DNA of 64,000 nt, from the NCBI RefSeq assembly GCF_003864975.1, contig NZ_BHGL01000028.1, positions 57,831-121,830 on the forward strand, read 5' to 3'. This stretch comes from Sulfuriferula thiophila. Its GTDB lineage: Bacteria; Pseudomonadota; Gammaproteobacteria; Burkholderiales; Sulfuriferulaceae. Positions 17,971-26,125 of the stretch are shown here, piece after piece. Made by a program: the position numbers and the translations under genes. Position 1 is the first letter of the stretch; each line of letters begins with the position of its first letter. The notes below the pieces were generated by a model that saw nothing but the letters and a program-made list of their open reading frames with translations, searched no databases and was not told the origin of the DNA.

Positions 17971-19575
17971 TCAGAAATTCACCCCGAAGAACGCTTCCAG
18001 TTTTGCAATCACGAAATCGAGCATTTCTTTACTCAAGCCCGGGTAGACGCCAATCCAGAACGTATCATTCATCACTGTATCAGTATTGACCAACTCGCCG
18101 GAGACGCGGAATTTCTGCCCCTTCATGTACGGCTGGCGAGTCAGATTTCCGGCAAACAGCAAGCGCGTTCCGATTTTATTCTGGTCCAGATATTTCAGCA
18201 GATCCACACGGTTCGCGTCTGCATTTTGTTTAATGGTTATAGGAAAACCAAACCAGGACGGCTCACTGTTCGGCGTTGCTTCCGGCAGCAGCAGGAATTC
18301 CTCGCAGCTCCGCAGCCCGGCTTTGAGGTAAGCGAAATTGGCTTTACGCGCGGCGATAAACTCCTCCACGCGGTCCATCTGTGCCAGCGCGCAGGCAGCC
18401 TGCATATCGGTGATCTTGAGGTTGTAACCGAGATGCGAATAAGTGTATTTGTGGTCGTAACCTTCTGGCAGATCGCCGAGCTTCCAGCAAAAACGCTTGC
18501 CGCAGGTATTGTCCTTGCCGGGCGGGCAATAGCAATCGCGGCCCCAGTCACGGAACGACTCAATAATCATCTTGAGCTGGTCGTTATTGGTGAACACCGC
18601 GCCGCCTTCGCCCATGGTGATGTGATGCGCAGGATAGAAACTCAGTGTGCCGATGTCGCCGAAGGTGCCGACCAGCTTGCCGTTATAGGTGGAACCGAGC
18701 GCATCGCAGCAGTCTTCGATCAGCCAGAGATTATATTTTTTGGCCAGCGCGACGATGACTTCGAGGTTGTAAGGGTTGCCCAGGGTATGCGCGAGCATAA
18801 TAGCCTTGGTCTTGGGGCTAATAGCCGCTTCGATGCTGGCCGGATCAATGTTGTAGGTGGGCAGGTGCACGTCGACAAACACCGGCACTGCGCCGAATTG
18901 CAGGATAGGGTTCACCGTAGTCGGAAATCCTGCCGCCACCGAAATGACTTCATCACCCTGCTGAATGGCGCGCTCACCCAGTTTAGGCGAAGTAAGCGCA
19001 GAGAATGCCAGCAGATTGGCAGACGAACCGGAGTTGGTAGTGAGCGCGTGTTTCACGCCAAGGAATTCGGTCAGGCGCTTTTCGAAGGCATCGTTAAAAC
19101 GACCAGTAGTAAGCCAGCCATCAAGCGAAGCCTCCACCATATTTTGCAATTCGGCAGCGCCGATTACCTTGCCGGAGGGTGGAATGACGCTTGTACCCGC
19201 CTGAAAGGGCTTGTGTCGATATTTCAGCGCAGCAAGATTGGGAATATCCAATGTCACCAACCTGCGCAGCACGCGCTCATGGCCTTTGTCACTCAACCGT
19301 GCAACAGGTTTCTCGATGCGACTGATGTGCAAGTTAAATACCTTGTCAATTCGCACATGACTTTGATGCTTAAGCGGCTCGTCAGCAAAGTCAGTCAAAT
19401 CCAGCGCAAAACCCTGCTCCTCTTCTACAGGCGTCTTGGTAATGAAAGCTATGCGTACATCGTCGTTTTCATCCTTGCCTGACAAGGCCAACACTGGCCT
19501 TTTCTTCTTGTTGCTGAGGTCGCTAAATGGAAAGTAGGCGCTGTAGATTGTGCCTGGCGTAATCTCAAAGGTCAT
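17971..19575 (-). CDS. rfbH: PemK/MazF-like toxin domain fused to RfbH (CDP-4-keto-6-deoxyglucose-3-dehydratase)
   Basis: This is a 534-residue fusion. Residues 1 to about 112 are a complete PemK/MazF-type domain ([38 protein letters not shown], ending in [18 protein letters not shown]). From about residue 118 ([19 protein letters not shown]) to the end it is RfbH/E1, a PMP-dependent [2Fe-2S] dehydratase. The E1 cluster spacing C-x57-C-x-C-x7-C is present, and histidine replaces the PLP lysine in [13 protein letters not shown]. The reaction removes the C3 hydroxyl to make 3,6-dideoxysugars. About 25 usual RfbH N-terminal residues are missing. The toxin part overlaps an antitoxin-like gene by 11 bp. 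No separate E3 reductase is in the window. A TTG within LVTLDIPN could permit internal initiation. Confidence 0.85.
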   Translation of the reverse strand: MTFEITPGTIYSAYFPFSDLSNKKKRPVLALSGKDENDDVRIAFITKTPVEEEQGFALDLTDFADEPLKHQSHVRIDKVFNLHISRIEKPVARLSDKGHERVLRRLVTLDIPNLAALKYRHKPFQAGTSVIPPSGKVIGAAELQNMVEASLDGWLTTGRFNDAFEKRLTEFLGVKHALTTNSGSSANLLAFSALTSPKLGERAIQQGDEVISVAAGFPTTVNPILQFGAVPVFVDVHLPTYNIDPASIEAAISPKTKAIMLAHTLGNPYNLEVIVALAKKYNLWLIEDCCDALGSTYNGKLVGTFGDIGTLSFYPAHHITMGEGGAVFTNNDQLKMIIESFRDWGRDCYCPPGKDNTCGKRFCWKLGDLPEGYDHKYTYSHLGYNLKITDMQAACALAQMDRVEEFIAARKANFAYLKAGLRSCEEFLLLPEATPNSEPSWFGFPITIKQNADANRVDLLKYLDQNKIGTRLLFAGNLTRQPYMKGQKFRVSGELVNTDTVMNDTFWIGVYPGLSKEMLDFVIAKLEAFFGVNF

Positions 19576-19792
19576 TCCAGCAATCCTCTTCTACACTGTT
19601 AAGAATTTTTTTTGCAAAGCCACTTTCATCCATCAATTGAGTCATTTCCAGGCTTTCCTGGGGTATTCCTCCCTTGGAAGATGAGCGTGGAATGACGATA
19701 ACATCAACTTCATCTCCCATTTCTGGCGGAAGAACAAGATGGATGGTGTGACTTGCATCGGCGATGAGATGTTGACGGAATATTGCGCTCAT
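19565..19792 (-). CDS. Putative antitoxin paired with the PemK domain
   Basis: The 75-residue acidic protein ([20 protein letters not shown], then [14 protein letters not shown]) looks like a short beta-rich DNA-binding domain followed by an acidic, flexible tail ending VEEDCWNDL, as in MazE-type antitoxins. It starts with an ATGA overlap with the rfbG stop and an AGAGG site, and overlaps the PemK-RfbH gene by 11 bp, the standard spacing of a type II module. No independent promoter is apparent, so it would be transcribed with the sugar genes. The family was not firmly recognised. Confidence 0.65.
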   Translation of the reverse strand: MSAIFRQHLIADASHTIHLVLPPEMGDEVDVIVIPRSSSKGGIPQESLEMTQLMDESGFAKKILNSVEEDCWNDL

Positions 19793-20859
19793 GATTGCGT
19801 TCCTCTTGTGAATTCTGCGATTTGGGCTATTGTTTTGGTTCTCATGTCTGCGCCATGTTCCACCTCTTTGTGCCACTCGATGATTTTTACCAATGCCAGC
19901 ATCAGTGACCAGCGAGGATGCCAGTCTAAACGCGCTTTCGCCTTGGAGCAATCCAGCTTGAGGTAGTGTGCTTCATGCGGATGATCGACCTGATCCAGTT
20001 GCCAGCTGGCGCCCTCACCCCATTGCTGCGTTAGCTGCTCGACTATCCACTGCACTGGTTTGGCATCTTCATCGTTCGGCCCGAAATTCCAGCCTTCGGC
20101 ATAGGCCACACCCTCTTCATATAGTTTTTGTGCCAGTTGCAGATAACCTGCGAGCGGTTCCAGTACGTGCTGCCAAGGCCGGATAGCGTGCGGATTGCGG
20201 ATGGTCACTGGCAGCCCTGCGCTGACTGCGCGCAAGATATCCGGGATCAGACGATCATCCGCCCAGTCGCCACCGCCGATAACGTTACCCGCGCGCGCTG
20301 AAGCCAATGCAACATGATGCTCGTTGTATTTTTCCGGGTTAAAAAATGAATTACGATAAGCCGCAGCCACCAGTTCAGCACAACCCTTGCTGCTGCTATA
20401 GGGATCATAGCCGCCCATGGCTTCGTTTTCGCGATAGCCCCACATCCACTCTTTATTTTCGTAACACTTGTCGCTGGTGACGTTAACCACTGCACGCACA
20501 CTGGGGGTTTTCCGCACGGCTTCCAGTAAATGCACGGTACCCATCACGTTCGTCGAGTAGGTTTCCACCGGCTCGATGTAGGAATAGCGCACCAGGGGTT
20601 GCGCCGCCATATGAATGACGATCTCTGGCTCAGCCGCCTGCATGGCACCAGCCAGAGCAGCGCCATCGCGAATATCGCCAATAATGGAATGCATACCCTG
20701 CCCGACTTGCGCTACGTCAAACAGACTGGGGGTGGTTGGCGGCTGTAAAGCATAGCCGGTCACGTCCGCACCCAACTCTTGCAACCACAGACACAGCCAG
20801 CTACCTTTAAAACCAGTGTGTCCGGTTACAAACACTTTTTTACCTGACCAAAATTTCAT
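19789..20859 (-). CDS. rfbG: CDP-glucose 4,6-dehydratase
   Basis: This roughly 356-residue extended SDR has the family signature KKVFVTGHTGFKGSWL at the N-terminus, HMAAQPLVRYSYIEPVETYS with its substrate-binding residues, VNVTSDKCYENKEW, and the Y-x3-K in YDPYSSSKGCAELV. It oxidises and dehydrates CDP-D-glucose to CDP-4-keto-6-deoxyglucose, the substrate of RfbH. The ATG at 20859 directly follows the rfbF stop and has an AAGG site; an upstream in-frame start at 20880 would overlap rfbF. Confidence 0.95.
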   Translation of the reverse strand: MKFWSGKKVFVTGHTGFKGSWLCLWLQELGADVTGYALQPPTTPSLFDVAQVGQGMHSIIGDIRDGAALAGAMQAAEPEIVIHMAAQPLVRYSYIEPVETYSTNVMGTVHLLEAVRKTPSVRAVVNVTSDKCYENKEWMWGYRENEAMGGYDPYSSSKGCAELVAAAYRNSFFNPEKYNEHHVALASARAGNVIGGGDWADDRLIPDILRAVSAGLPVTIRNPHAIRPWQHVLEPLAGYLQLAQKLYEEGVAYAEGWNFGPNDEDAKPVQWIVEQLTQQWGEGASWQLDQVDHPHEAHYLKLDCSKAKARLDWHPRWSLMLALVKIIEWHKEVEHGADMRTKTIAQIAEFTRGTQS

Positions 20860-20861
20860 AT

Positions 20862-21632
20862 TCACGGCCAGACCTTCCAAGGTGCTTTACCGCTTTTCCA
20901 TAGCTCTTCCAGGTAATTTTTATCCCGTAGCGTATCCATCGGCTGCCAGAAGCCGTGATGCAGATAGGCCGAAAGTTGCCCAGCTCCGGCAAGCTGTTCC
21001 ATGGGTTCACGTTCCCATATGGTGTGATCGCCTTCGATTTCATCAATCACCTTGGGGGACAGAATAAAGAAGCCACCATTGATCCAGCCGCCGTCACCTT
21101 GCGGCTTTTCCTGAAAACCACACACTTTATGCTGCTCCAGATTGAGTGCACCAAACCGCCCAGGTGGCTGCACTGCGGTTAGCGTCGCCAGCGTATTTTG
21201 TGCTTTGTGAAAAGCGATAGATTCAGCAATATTTACGTCACCCACTCCGTCGCCGTAGGTAAAGCAGAAATCTTCGTCACCCAGAAAATGCCGCACACGT
21301 TTGAGGCGCCCGCCGGTCATGGATTCGTCGCCAGTGTCAACGAGAGTAACTTTCCACGGCTCGGCACTGTTCTGATGCACTTCCATCTTATTATTCTGCA
21401 TATCGAATGTCACATCCGAGGTATGCAGAAAATAATTGGCAAAGTACTCCTTGATCAAATAGCCTTTGTAGCCGAGGCAGATGATGAAGTCATTCACGCC
21501 ATGCGCCGAATACATTTTCATGATGTGCCATAAAATCGGCTTGCCGCCGATTTCTATCATGGGTTTGGGGCGAGTTGATGTCTCTTCGCTGATTCGGGTA
21601 CCGAGACCTCCCGCTAGAATGACTGCTTTCAT
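20862..21632 (-). CDS. rfbF: Glucose-1-phosphate cytidylyltransferase
   Basis: The 256-residue enzyme makes CDP-glucose from CTP and glucose-1-phosphate. It opens with the nucleotidyltransferase signature [20 protein letters not shown] followed by [18 protein letters not shown]. The RfbF-type [12 protein letters not shown] metal-site segment and [20 protein letters not shown] are also present. It is full length for the family. It is the first gene of the CDP-dideoxysugar cluster, 58 bp downstream of murI on the same strand, with no obvious terminator between, so read-through from queG-murI is possible. Confidence 0.95.
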   Translation of the reverse strand: MKAVILAGGLGTRISEETSTRPKPMIEIGGKPILWHIMKMYSAHGVNDFIICLGYKGYLIKEYFANYFLHTSDVTFDMQNNKMEVHQNSAEPWKVTLVDTGDESMTGGRLKRVRHFLGDEDFCFTYGDGVGDVNIAESIAFHKAQNTLATLTAVQPPGRFGALNLEQHKVCGFQEKPQGDGGWINGGFFILSPKVIDEIEGDHTIWEREPMEQLAGAGQLSAYLHHGFWQPMDTLRDKNYLEELWKSGKAPWKVWP

Positions 21633-21690
21633 ACCATCCCTTTTAATCGTTCAATCCCATTTATTTTCATATTTACCCTACCTGCCAATC

Positions 21691-22497
21691 TCACCACTTC
21701 ACCACATGCAAATGACTCAATGACCGCCCCAGAAAACGTTCGCCTATGGTCTGGAATTTCACCGGCACATCGGTCACATAATATTCGTAGTGCGGCAGGG
21801 CATGGCTGGTGTTGGCCAGATTGAGCTCTGTAAGCAGGGCCGCAGTACGGTTGGCCATGGCTTCAGCGGAGTCGACCAGTTTAACGCCCTCGCCCATGAC
21901 TTCCTGCAGCAAGGGCTTGATCAGCGGGTAATGGGTACAACCCAGCACCAAAGTATCGATATGCTCGGCGATCACCGGCTTGAGGTATTCCTGCGCAGTG
22001 AGGCGGGTGACTTCGTGATCCAGCCAGCCTTCTTCGACCAGCGGCACGAATAACGGACAGGCTTGCGAATAGATGCGGGCATCCTGAGTGAGGCTGTGGA
22101 TGGCGCGAGCATAGGTGTTGCTGTTAACGGTGGTGGGCGTGCCAATCACGCCGATCTGGTGGCTTTTGCTGGCTGCGACAGCGGCAAATGCACCCGCCTC
22201 GATAACATCCAGCACCGGTACCGGCGACATATCACGCACGGTTTGCGCGGCAACGGCAGCCATGGTGTTGCAGGCGATAATCAGTAATTTGACGTTTTTT
22301 TCCAGCAGAAACTGCGCTATCTGCGTAGTGTAATGCGCGATGGTTTCTACTGATTTCACACCATACGGCACGCGCGCGGTGTCACCGAAATACACGATGT
22401 TTTCAAACGGCAGGCGTTCCATCAGGGCACGCACGACGGTCAAGCCGCCGATACCGGAATCGAATACGCCTATGGGCTGTTTGGGATCAATCTGCAT
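21691..22497 (-). CDS. murI: Glutamate racemase
   Basis: The roughly 268-residue enzyme supplies D-glutamate for peptidoglycan. Both catalytic cysteines are visible: IACNTMAAVAAQ (first half) and LVLGCTHYPLIKPLL (second half). The N-terminal IGVFDSGIGGLTVVRAL is the substrate-binding signature. The ATG at 22497 lies five bases after the queG stop and gives the standard N-terminus; the frame is open further upstream into queG. queG and murI form a short operon. Confidence 0.95.
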   Translation of the reverse strand: MQIDPKQPIGVFDSGIGGLTVVRALMERLPFENIVYFGDTARVPYGVKSVETIAHYTTQIAQFLLEKNVKLLIIACNTMAAVAAQTVRDMSPVPVLDVIEAGAFAAVAASKSHQIGVIGTPTTVNSNTYARAIHSLTQDARIYSQACPLFVPLVEEGWLDHEVTRLTAQEYLKPVIAEHIDTLVLGCTHYPLIKPLLQEVMGEGVKLVDSAEAMANRTAALLTELNLANTSHALPHYEYYVTDVPVKFQTIGERFLGRSLSHLHVVKW

Positions 22498-22502
22498 AGT
22501 AA

Positions 22503-23573
22503 TTAATCGACTGAAGGTTGATGTTGCGAAAGCGCCCATTGTACATGTTCGCGCACGATTGCTGACGGGTGATCGGCATGCCGATTTAACGCTGCTACTA
22601 TACCGGCACTGGGGGGCGCGTTGCCAAGTGCCACGGCAATATTGCGCAACCAGCGCTCATGGCCGATACGACGAATGGCGCTGCCTTGCAAACGCTGATT
22701 GAATTCATCTTCAGTCCATGCCAGCAAATCCACCAGCTGCGGACTATCCAGTCCGTTGCGCACACTAAAATCGGCGCTGCTGCTAGTTTTGGCAAAGCGG
22801 TTCCACGGGCACACCAACTGGCAATCATCACAGCCATAAATGCGATTGCCCATCAGCGGACGCAGTTCAACAGGAATCGCGCCGCTATGTTCGATAGTGA
22901 GGTAGGAAATACAGCGCCGGGCATCAAGATTATTGGGCGCGAGTATCGCCTGCGTCGGACAGACATCTATGCAGGCTTGGCAATCGCCGCAGTGCGCACT
23001 CACTGGCTGGTCTGCCGGTAGTGGTAAGTCGGTATAGATTTCCCCGAGGAAAAACCACGAGCCGGCGTCACGATTGAGCAGCAAAGTGTGCTTGCCGCGC
23101 CAGCCCAGCCCGGCCTTGCTCGCCAGCGCAACCTCCATCACCGGCGCCGAATCGGTAAACACACGGTAGTTGAACGTCCCCACTGCCTGATTAATGCGCT
23201 CCGCCAGCCGTTGCAGTTGCGTACGCATCACTTTATGGTAATCACGTCCTAGCGCATAACGTGAGATATACGCTAATTCGGGCTCAGCCATGACCTCCCA
23301 GCTACCGCGTGTATTTGGGGGCAAATAATCCATGCGCACCGAGATCACTCGCACGGTGCCCGGAACTAATTCGGCAGGGCGGGTACGCTTGCTGCCATGT
23401 TTTGCCATATAATCCATTTCACCGTGATAGCCTAGCGCTAGCCAGGCTAGCAGTTCAGTTTCCACCGCGCCCAGATCGCAGTCAGTAATACCCACGCCGT
23501 GAAAGCCGAGCTCCGCCCCCCAGACTTTAATCTGTTGCGCCAATACAACTAAATCGAGTTGATCATGATCCAT
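22503..23573 (-). CDS. queG: Epoxyqueuosine reductase
   Basis: The roughly 356-residue enzyme carries out the last step of queuosine tRNA modification, a cobalamin-dependent reduction of epoxyqueuosine. Two [4Fe-4S] motifs are visible: CGDCQACIDVCPTQAI and GCDDCQLVCPWN. The N-terminal domain has ELLAWLALGYHGEMDYM and the NYRVFTDSAPVMEVALA segment with its catalytic aspartate. The C-terminal HEAT-like repeat (RHADHPSAIVREHVQWAL) contacts tRNA. The ATG at 23573 overlaps the divergent tsaE start region by nine bases. Confidence 0.95.
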   Translation of the reverse strand: MDHDQLDLVVLAQQIKVWGAELGFHGVGITDCDLGAVETELLAWLALGYHGEMDYMAKHGSKRTRPAELVPGTVRVISVRMDYLPPNTRGSWEVMAEPELAYISRYALGRDYHKVMRTQLQRLAERINQAVGTFNYRVFTDSAPVMEVALASKAGLGWRGKHTLLLNRDAGSWFFLGEIYTDLPLPADQPVSAHCGDCQACIDVCPTQAILAPNNLDARRCISYLTIEHSGAIPVELRPLMGNRIYGCDDCQLVCPWNRFAKTSSSADFSVRNGLDSPQLVDLLAWTEDEFNQRLQGSAIRRIGHERWLRNIAVALGNAPPSAGIVAALNRHADHPSAIVREHVQWALSQHQPSVD

Positions 23574-24059
23574 ACTGCTAATGATACCCTGCTCCGTTAT
23601 TCCCGGCACCTTGCCGACGAATCCGCCACCCTTGCGCTTGGCGCCGATATTGCCCACGCGCTGGCGCCTGGCCTGGTGATTTACCTCTATGGCAACCTCG
23701 GTGCAGGCAAGACCACACTCTCTCGTGGCATCATGCGCGGCCTCGGTTACCAGGGCAAAGTCAAAAGCCCGACCTATACTTTGGTTGAAGTTTATGAGGT
23801 TTCTAGGTTAAAGTTATATCACTTTGATTTATATCGCTTCAATGATGCGTTAGAATGGGAGGAAGCGGGGTTCAGAGAATATTTTAATCGCGACAGCGTG
23901 TGCCTGGTTGAATGGCCTGAAAAAGCTGCCGAATTACTCCCTACCCCCGATATACGCTTGTATTTAACGCCTGATGGCGAAGGCCGCACCGCGGTCCTCG
24001 AAGCCGTCACGCAAGGAGGTAAACTATGTCTGACTCAATTACCCGCCGCAACTGGCTAA
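23565..24059 (+). CDS. tsaE: tRNA threonylcarbamoyladenosine biosynthesis ATPase TsaE
   Basis: The roughly 164-residue P-loop protein works with TsaB and TsaD in t6A modification of tRNA. The Walker A motif is in YLYGNLGAGKTTLSRGIM, the switch segment in KSPTYTLVEVY and the Walker B-like element in YHFDLYRF, followed by the conserved VCLVEWPEKA. The ATG at 23565 (an in-frame TTG lies at 23559) overlaps the queG start on the other strand, so the two genes share a very compact divergent start region. Its 3' end overlaps the amidase gene by 34 bp. Confidence 0.95.
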   Translation: MIHTANDTLLRYSRHLADESATLALGADIAHALAPGLVIYLYGNLGAGKTTLSRGIMRGLGYQGKVKSPTYTLVEVYEVSRLKLYHFDLYRFNDALEWEEAGFREYFNRDSVCLVEWPEKAAELLPTPDIRLYLTPDGEGRTAVLEAVTQGGKLCLTQLPAATG

Positions 24060-25354
24060 ATCCGCTACGTCACGCCCTTGCGGCGGTGTGCCTGATCCCG
24101 CTGGGCGCCATGGCGGCGAACAGCATCAGCGACGTGCGCTACTGGCCGGCCAGTGATTACAGCCGGCTCACGCTGGAATCCGCCGCTCCCATCGAATACA
24201 AAGTATTCACCCTGAACAATCCGCAGCGCCTGGTCATTGATCTGGAAGGCGTGGATAACACCGCCGCGATGCAGGACCTGACCAGTAAAATCGGTGCCAA
24301 TGACCCCTGGATCGCCAAACTGCGCGCAGGCATTAATCGTCCCGGCGTACTGCGTCTGGTGCTCGACTTGCGCGGTGAAGTCAAACCCAACCTGTTCACG
24401 CTCAAACCGGTAGGCAATTACGGCAACCGGCTGGTGCTCGACGTCTATCCGGCCAAGCCTGTCGATAATGCACCAGTAACCAAAACCACCGACAATTCCG
24501 ACAAACCGGCTGCAGTTCAGGCAGAACCGGGCCAGCGCCTGGCCGACAACACACCATCAGCCGAACCTGCTACTGACAACACCCAGAGCAAAGACAAACC
24601 CGCCAAATCCGGCAAAAAACCAGCCTTTGAAATCACCCGGCTAATTACCGTCGCCATTGATGCCGGTCACGGTGGTGAAGATCCGGGTGCTCACGGCGCT
24701 GGTGGCACACTGGAAAAAAACGTGACCCTGGCTGTGGCCAAACGCGTCAAAGCCAAGATCGACAATATCGACAACATGCGTGCAGTGCTGACCCGTGATA
24801 GCGATTTTTTCATTCCGCTGGCTGAGCGCGTTAACAAAGCCCGCCGCCTCAATGCCGACCTGTTCGTATCCATCCATGCCGATGCCTTTGTCAGCCCCGA
24901 AGCACGTGGTTCCAGCGTCTTTACCCTGTCCGAACACGGCGCCACCAGCGCCGCTGCACGCTGGCTGGCGAAATCGGAAAACGATGCCGATCTGGTCGGT
25001 GGCGTCAATGTCGGCGTCAAAGACAAAAATCTGGCAAAGACGCTGATCGACCTGTCGCAAACCGCGACCAACAACGACAGCCGCCGCCTCGCCAGCTCTG
25101 TGCTTACTCAGCTTTCCGGCATAAATCGCCTGCACAAGGGTGAAGTGGAACAAGCCGGCTTTGCTGTATTAAAAGCCCCTGACATTCCGTCCATCCTGGT
25201 GGAAACGGCATTTATCTCCAATCCGGAAGAAGAAAAACGGCTTGCCGATGACGCTTATCAGGACAAACTGGCCAGCGCTATCGTGGATGGCATCAAACGT
25301 TACTTTGCCAGCAACCCGGCAACCGCCAGATCCAAATTGGCGATACGGGAATAG
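24026..25354 (+). CDS. amiC: N-acetylmuramoyl-L-alanine amidase with AMIN domain (AmiC-like)
   Basis: The 442-residue periplasmic enzyme cleaves peptide stems from murein during daughter-cell separation. The N-terminus (ITRRNWLNPLRHALAAVCLI, then PLGAMA) looks like a twin-arginine signal peptide. An AMIN septal-targeting domain follows (SDVRYWPASDYSRLTLES), then a proline-rich linker near residues 145-200. The Amidase_3 domain has zinc ligands in TVAIDAGHGGEDPGAHG, LEKNVTLAVAK and FVSIHADAF, and the catalytic glutamate in ILVETAFISNPEE. tsaE next to amiC is a common proteobacterial arrangement. Confidence 0.95.
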   Translation: MSDSITRRNWLNPLRHALAAVCLIPLGAMAANSISDVRYWPASDYSRLTLESAAPIEYKVFTLNNPQRLVIDLEGVDNTAAMQDLTSKIGANDPWIAKLRAGINRPGVLRLVLDLRGEVKPNLFTLKPVGNYGNRLVLDVYPAKPVDNAPVTKTTDNSDKPAAVQAEPGQRLADNTPSAEPATDNTQSKDKPAKSGKKPAFEITRLITVAIDAGHGGEDPGAHGAGGTLEKNVTLAVAKRVKAKIDNIDNMRAVLTRDSDFFIPLAERVNKARRLNADLFVSIHADAFVSPEARGSSVFTLSEHGATSAAARWLAKSENDADLVGGVNVGVKDKNLAKTLIDLSQTATNNDSRRLASSVLTQLSGINRLHKGEVEQAGFAVLKAPDIPSILVETAFISNPEEEKRLADDAYQDKLASAIVDGIKRYFASNPATARSKLAIRE

Positions 25355-25398
25355 CAGCTAACATCGCATCAACAAAGATTAAAATACTTGCCAAACCA

Positions 25399-25424
25399 TT
25401 ATCCTTACTTTAAAGTAAGGATAA
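25399..25424 (+). promoter_or_regulatory. Perfect 26-bp palindrome upstream of the AbrB/PIN pair
   Basis: The half site TTATCCTTACTTT (25399-25411) is followed without spacer by its exact reverse complement (25412-25424). The palindrome lies 25-50 bp before the antitoxin start and its right arm overlaps a possible -10 box (GATAAT). A perfect dyad here is the expected operator of an autoregulated toxin-antitoxin pair. A transcription terminator for amiC is less likely, since no T-tract follows. Confidence 0.6.
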
Positions 25425-25448
25425 TACATTCTTGAACCTTGGCGCAAA

Positions 25449-25691
25449 ATGACCACAGCGACAATTACATCCAAAGGACAAATCACCATTCCCGCCACAG
25501 TTCGCAACGCACTCGGGTTGCACACCGGTGACAGAATCGAATTTGTCGAAGTAGACAATGGCCAGTTCGCCATTATTGCCGCCACATCACCTGTCACCGC
25601 ATTAAAGGGCTTGATCCGCAAACCGGAACAAGCCGTCTCTATCGAACAAATGAATGCTGTGATCGCGCAATATGGCGCTGGTGAAAAATGA
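25449..25691 (+). CDS. AbrB/SpoVT-family antitoxin (VapB-like)
   Basis: This 80-residue protein has a textbook AbrB domain: ATITSKGQITIPATVRNALG, then GDRIEFVEVDNGQFAII. The C-terminal segment (RKPEQAVSIEQMNAVIAQ) would bind the toxin. It overlaps the PIN-domain gene by 4 bp. It differs from the 858-1067 antitoxin, so the two modules are not recent duplicates. Confidence 0.9.
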   Translation: MTTATITSKGQITIPATVRNALGLHTGDRIEFVEVDNGQFAIIAATSPVTALKGLIRKPEQAVSIEQMNAVIAQYGAGEK

Positions 25692-26089
25692 TAGGACTGG
25701 ACACCAACGTCATCGTCCGTTACATCACCCAAGACGATGAAACACAATCAGCACAGGCCACAGCCTTAATTGAAGCCTTATCCACCACACAACCCGGATT
25801 TATCACACTCATCTCCATCATTGAGTTAGTCTGGGTATTACAAGGTAGTTATGGCGCAAACAGGAATGAGATCATCGCCGCACTAGATGCCCTGCTTAAA
25901 ACCAAAGAAATCCTGATTGAGCAAGCGGATGTGGTATATCAGGCGTTGCGGGTTTTCACCCATTCCAAAGCTGATTTTGCCGATTGCCTGATTGAACGCT
26001 TGGCACATTCAGCTCAATGTGAGTACACCGTTACTTTTGATAAAGGTGCTGCAAAATATGCAGGAATGCGCTTAATCAACTCACACTAG
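25688..26089 (+). CDS. PIN-domain toxin (VapC-like)
   Basis: The 133-residue protein begins MIGLDTNVIVRYITQDDETQ, with the first PIN aspartate at residue 5. The glutamate in ISIIELVWVLQ, the aspartates in SKADFADCLIERLA and the late TFDKGAAKYAG complete the acidic site. This layout matches the VapC subgroup paired with AbrB-type antitoxins. It ends 36 bp before mutL on the same strand. Confidence 0.9.
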   Translation: MIGLDTNVIVRYITQDDETQSAQATALIEALSTTQPGFITLISIIELVWVLQGSYGANRNEIIAALDALLKTKEILIEQADVVYQALRVFTHSKADFADCLIERLAHSAQCEYTVTFDKGAAKYAGMRLINSH

Positions 26090-26125
26090 ACCATCCCTAA
26101 CTAGGCAAACCTTCCCCTGTTCACC

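Noticed and set aside
18226..19482. 418-codon open frame on the plus strand opposite the PemK-RfbH gene
   Set aside because: It is antisense to a strongly supported coding sequence with family motifs throughout, has no recognisable domain, and is repetitive in composition; it is a shadow of RfbH codon use.
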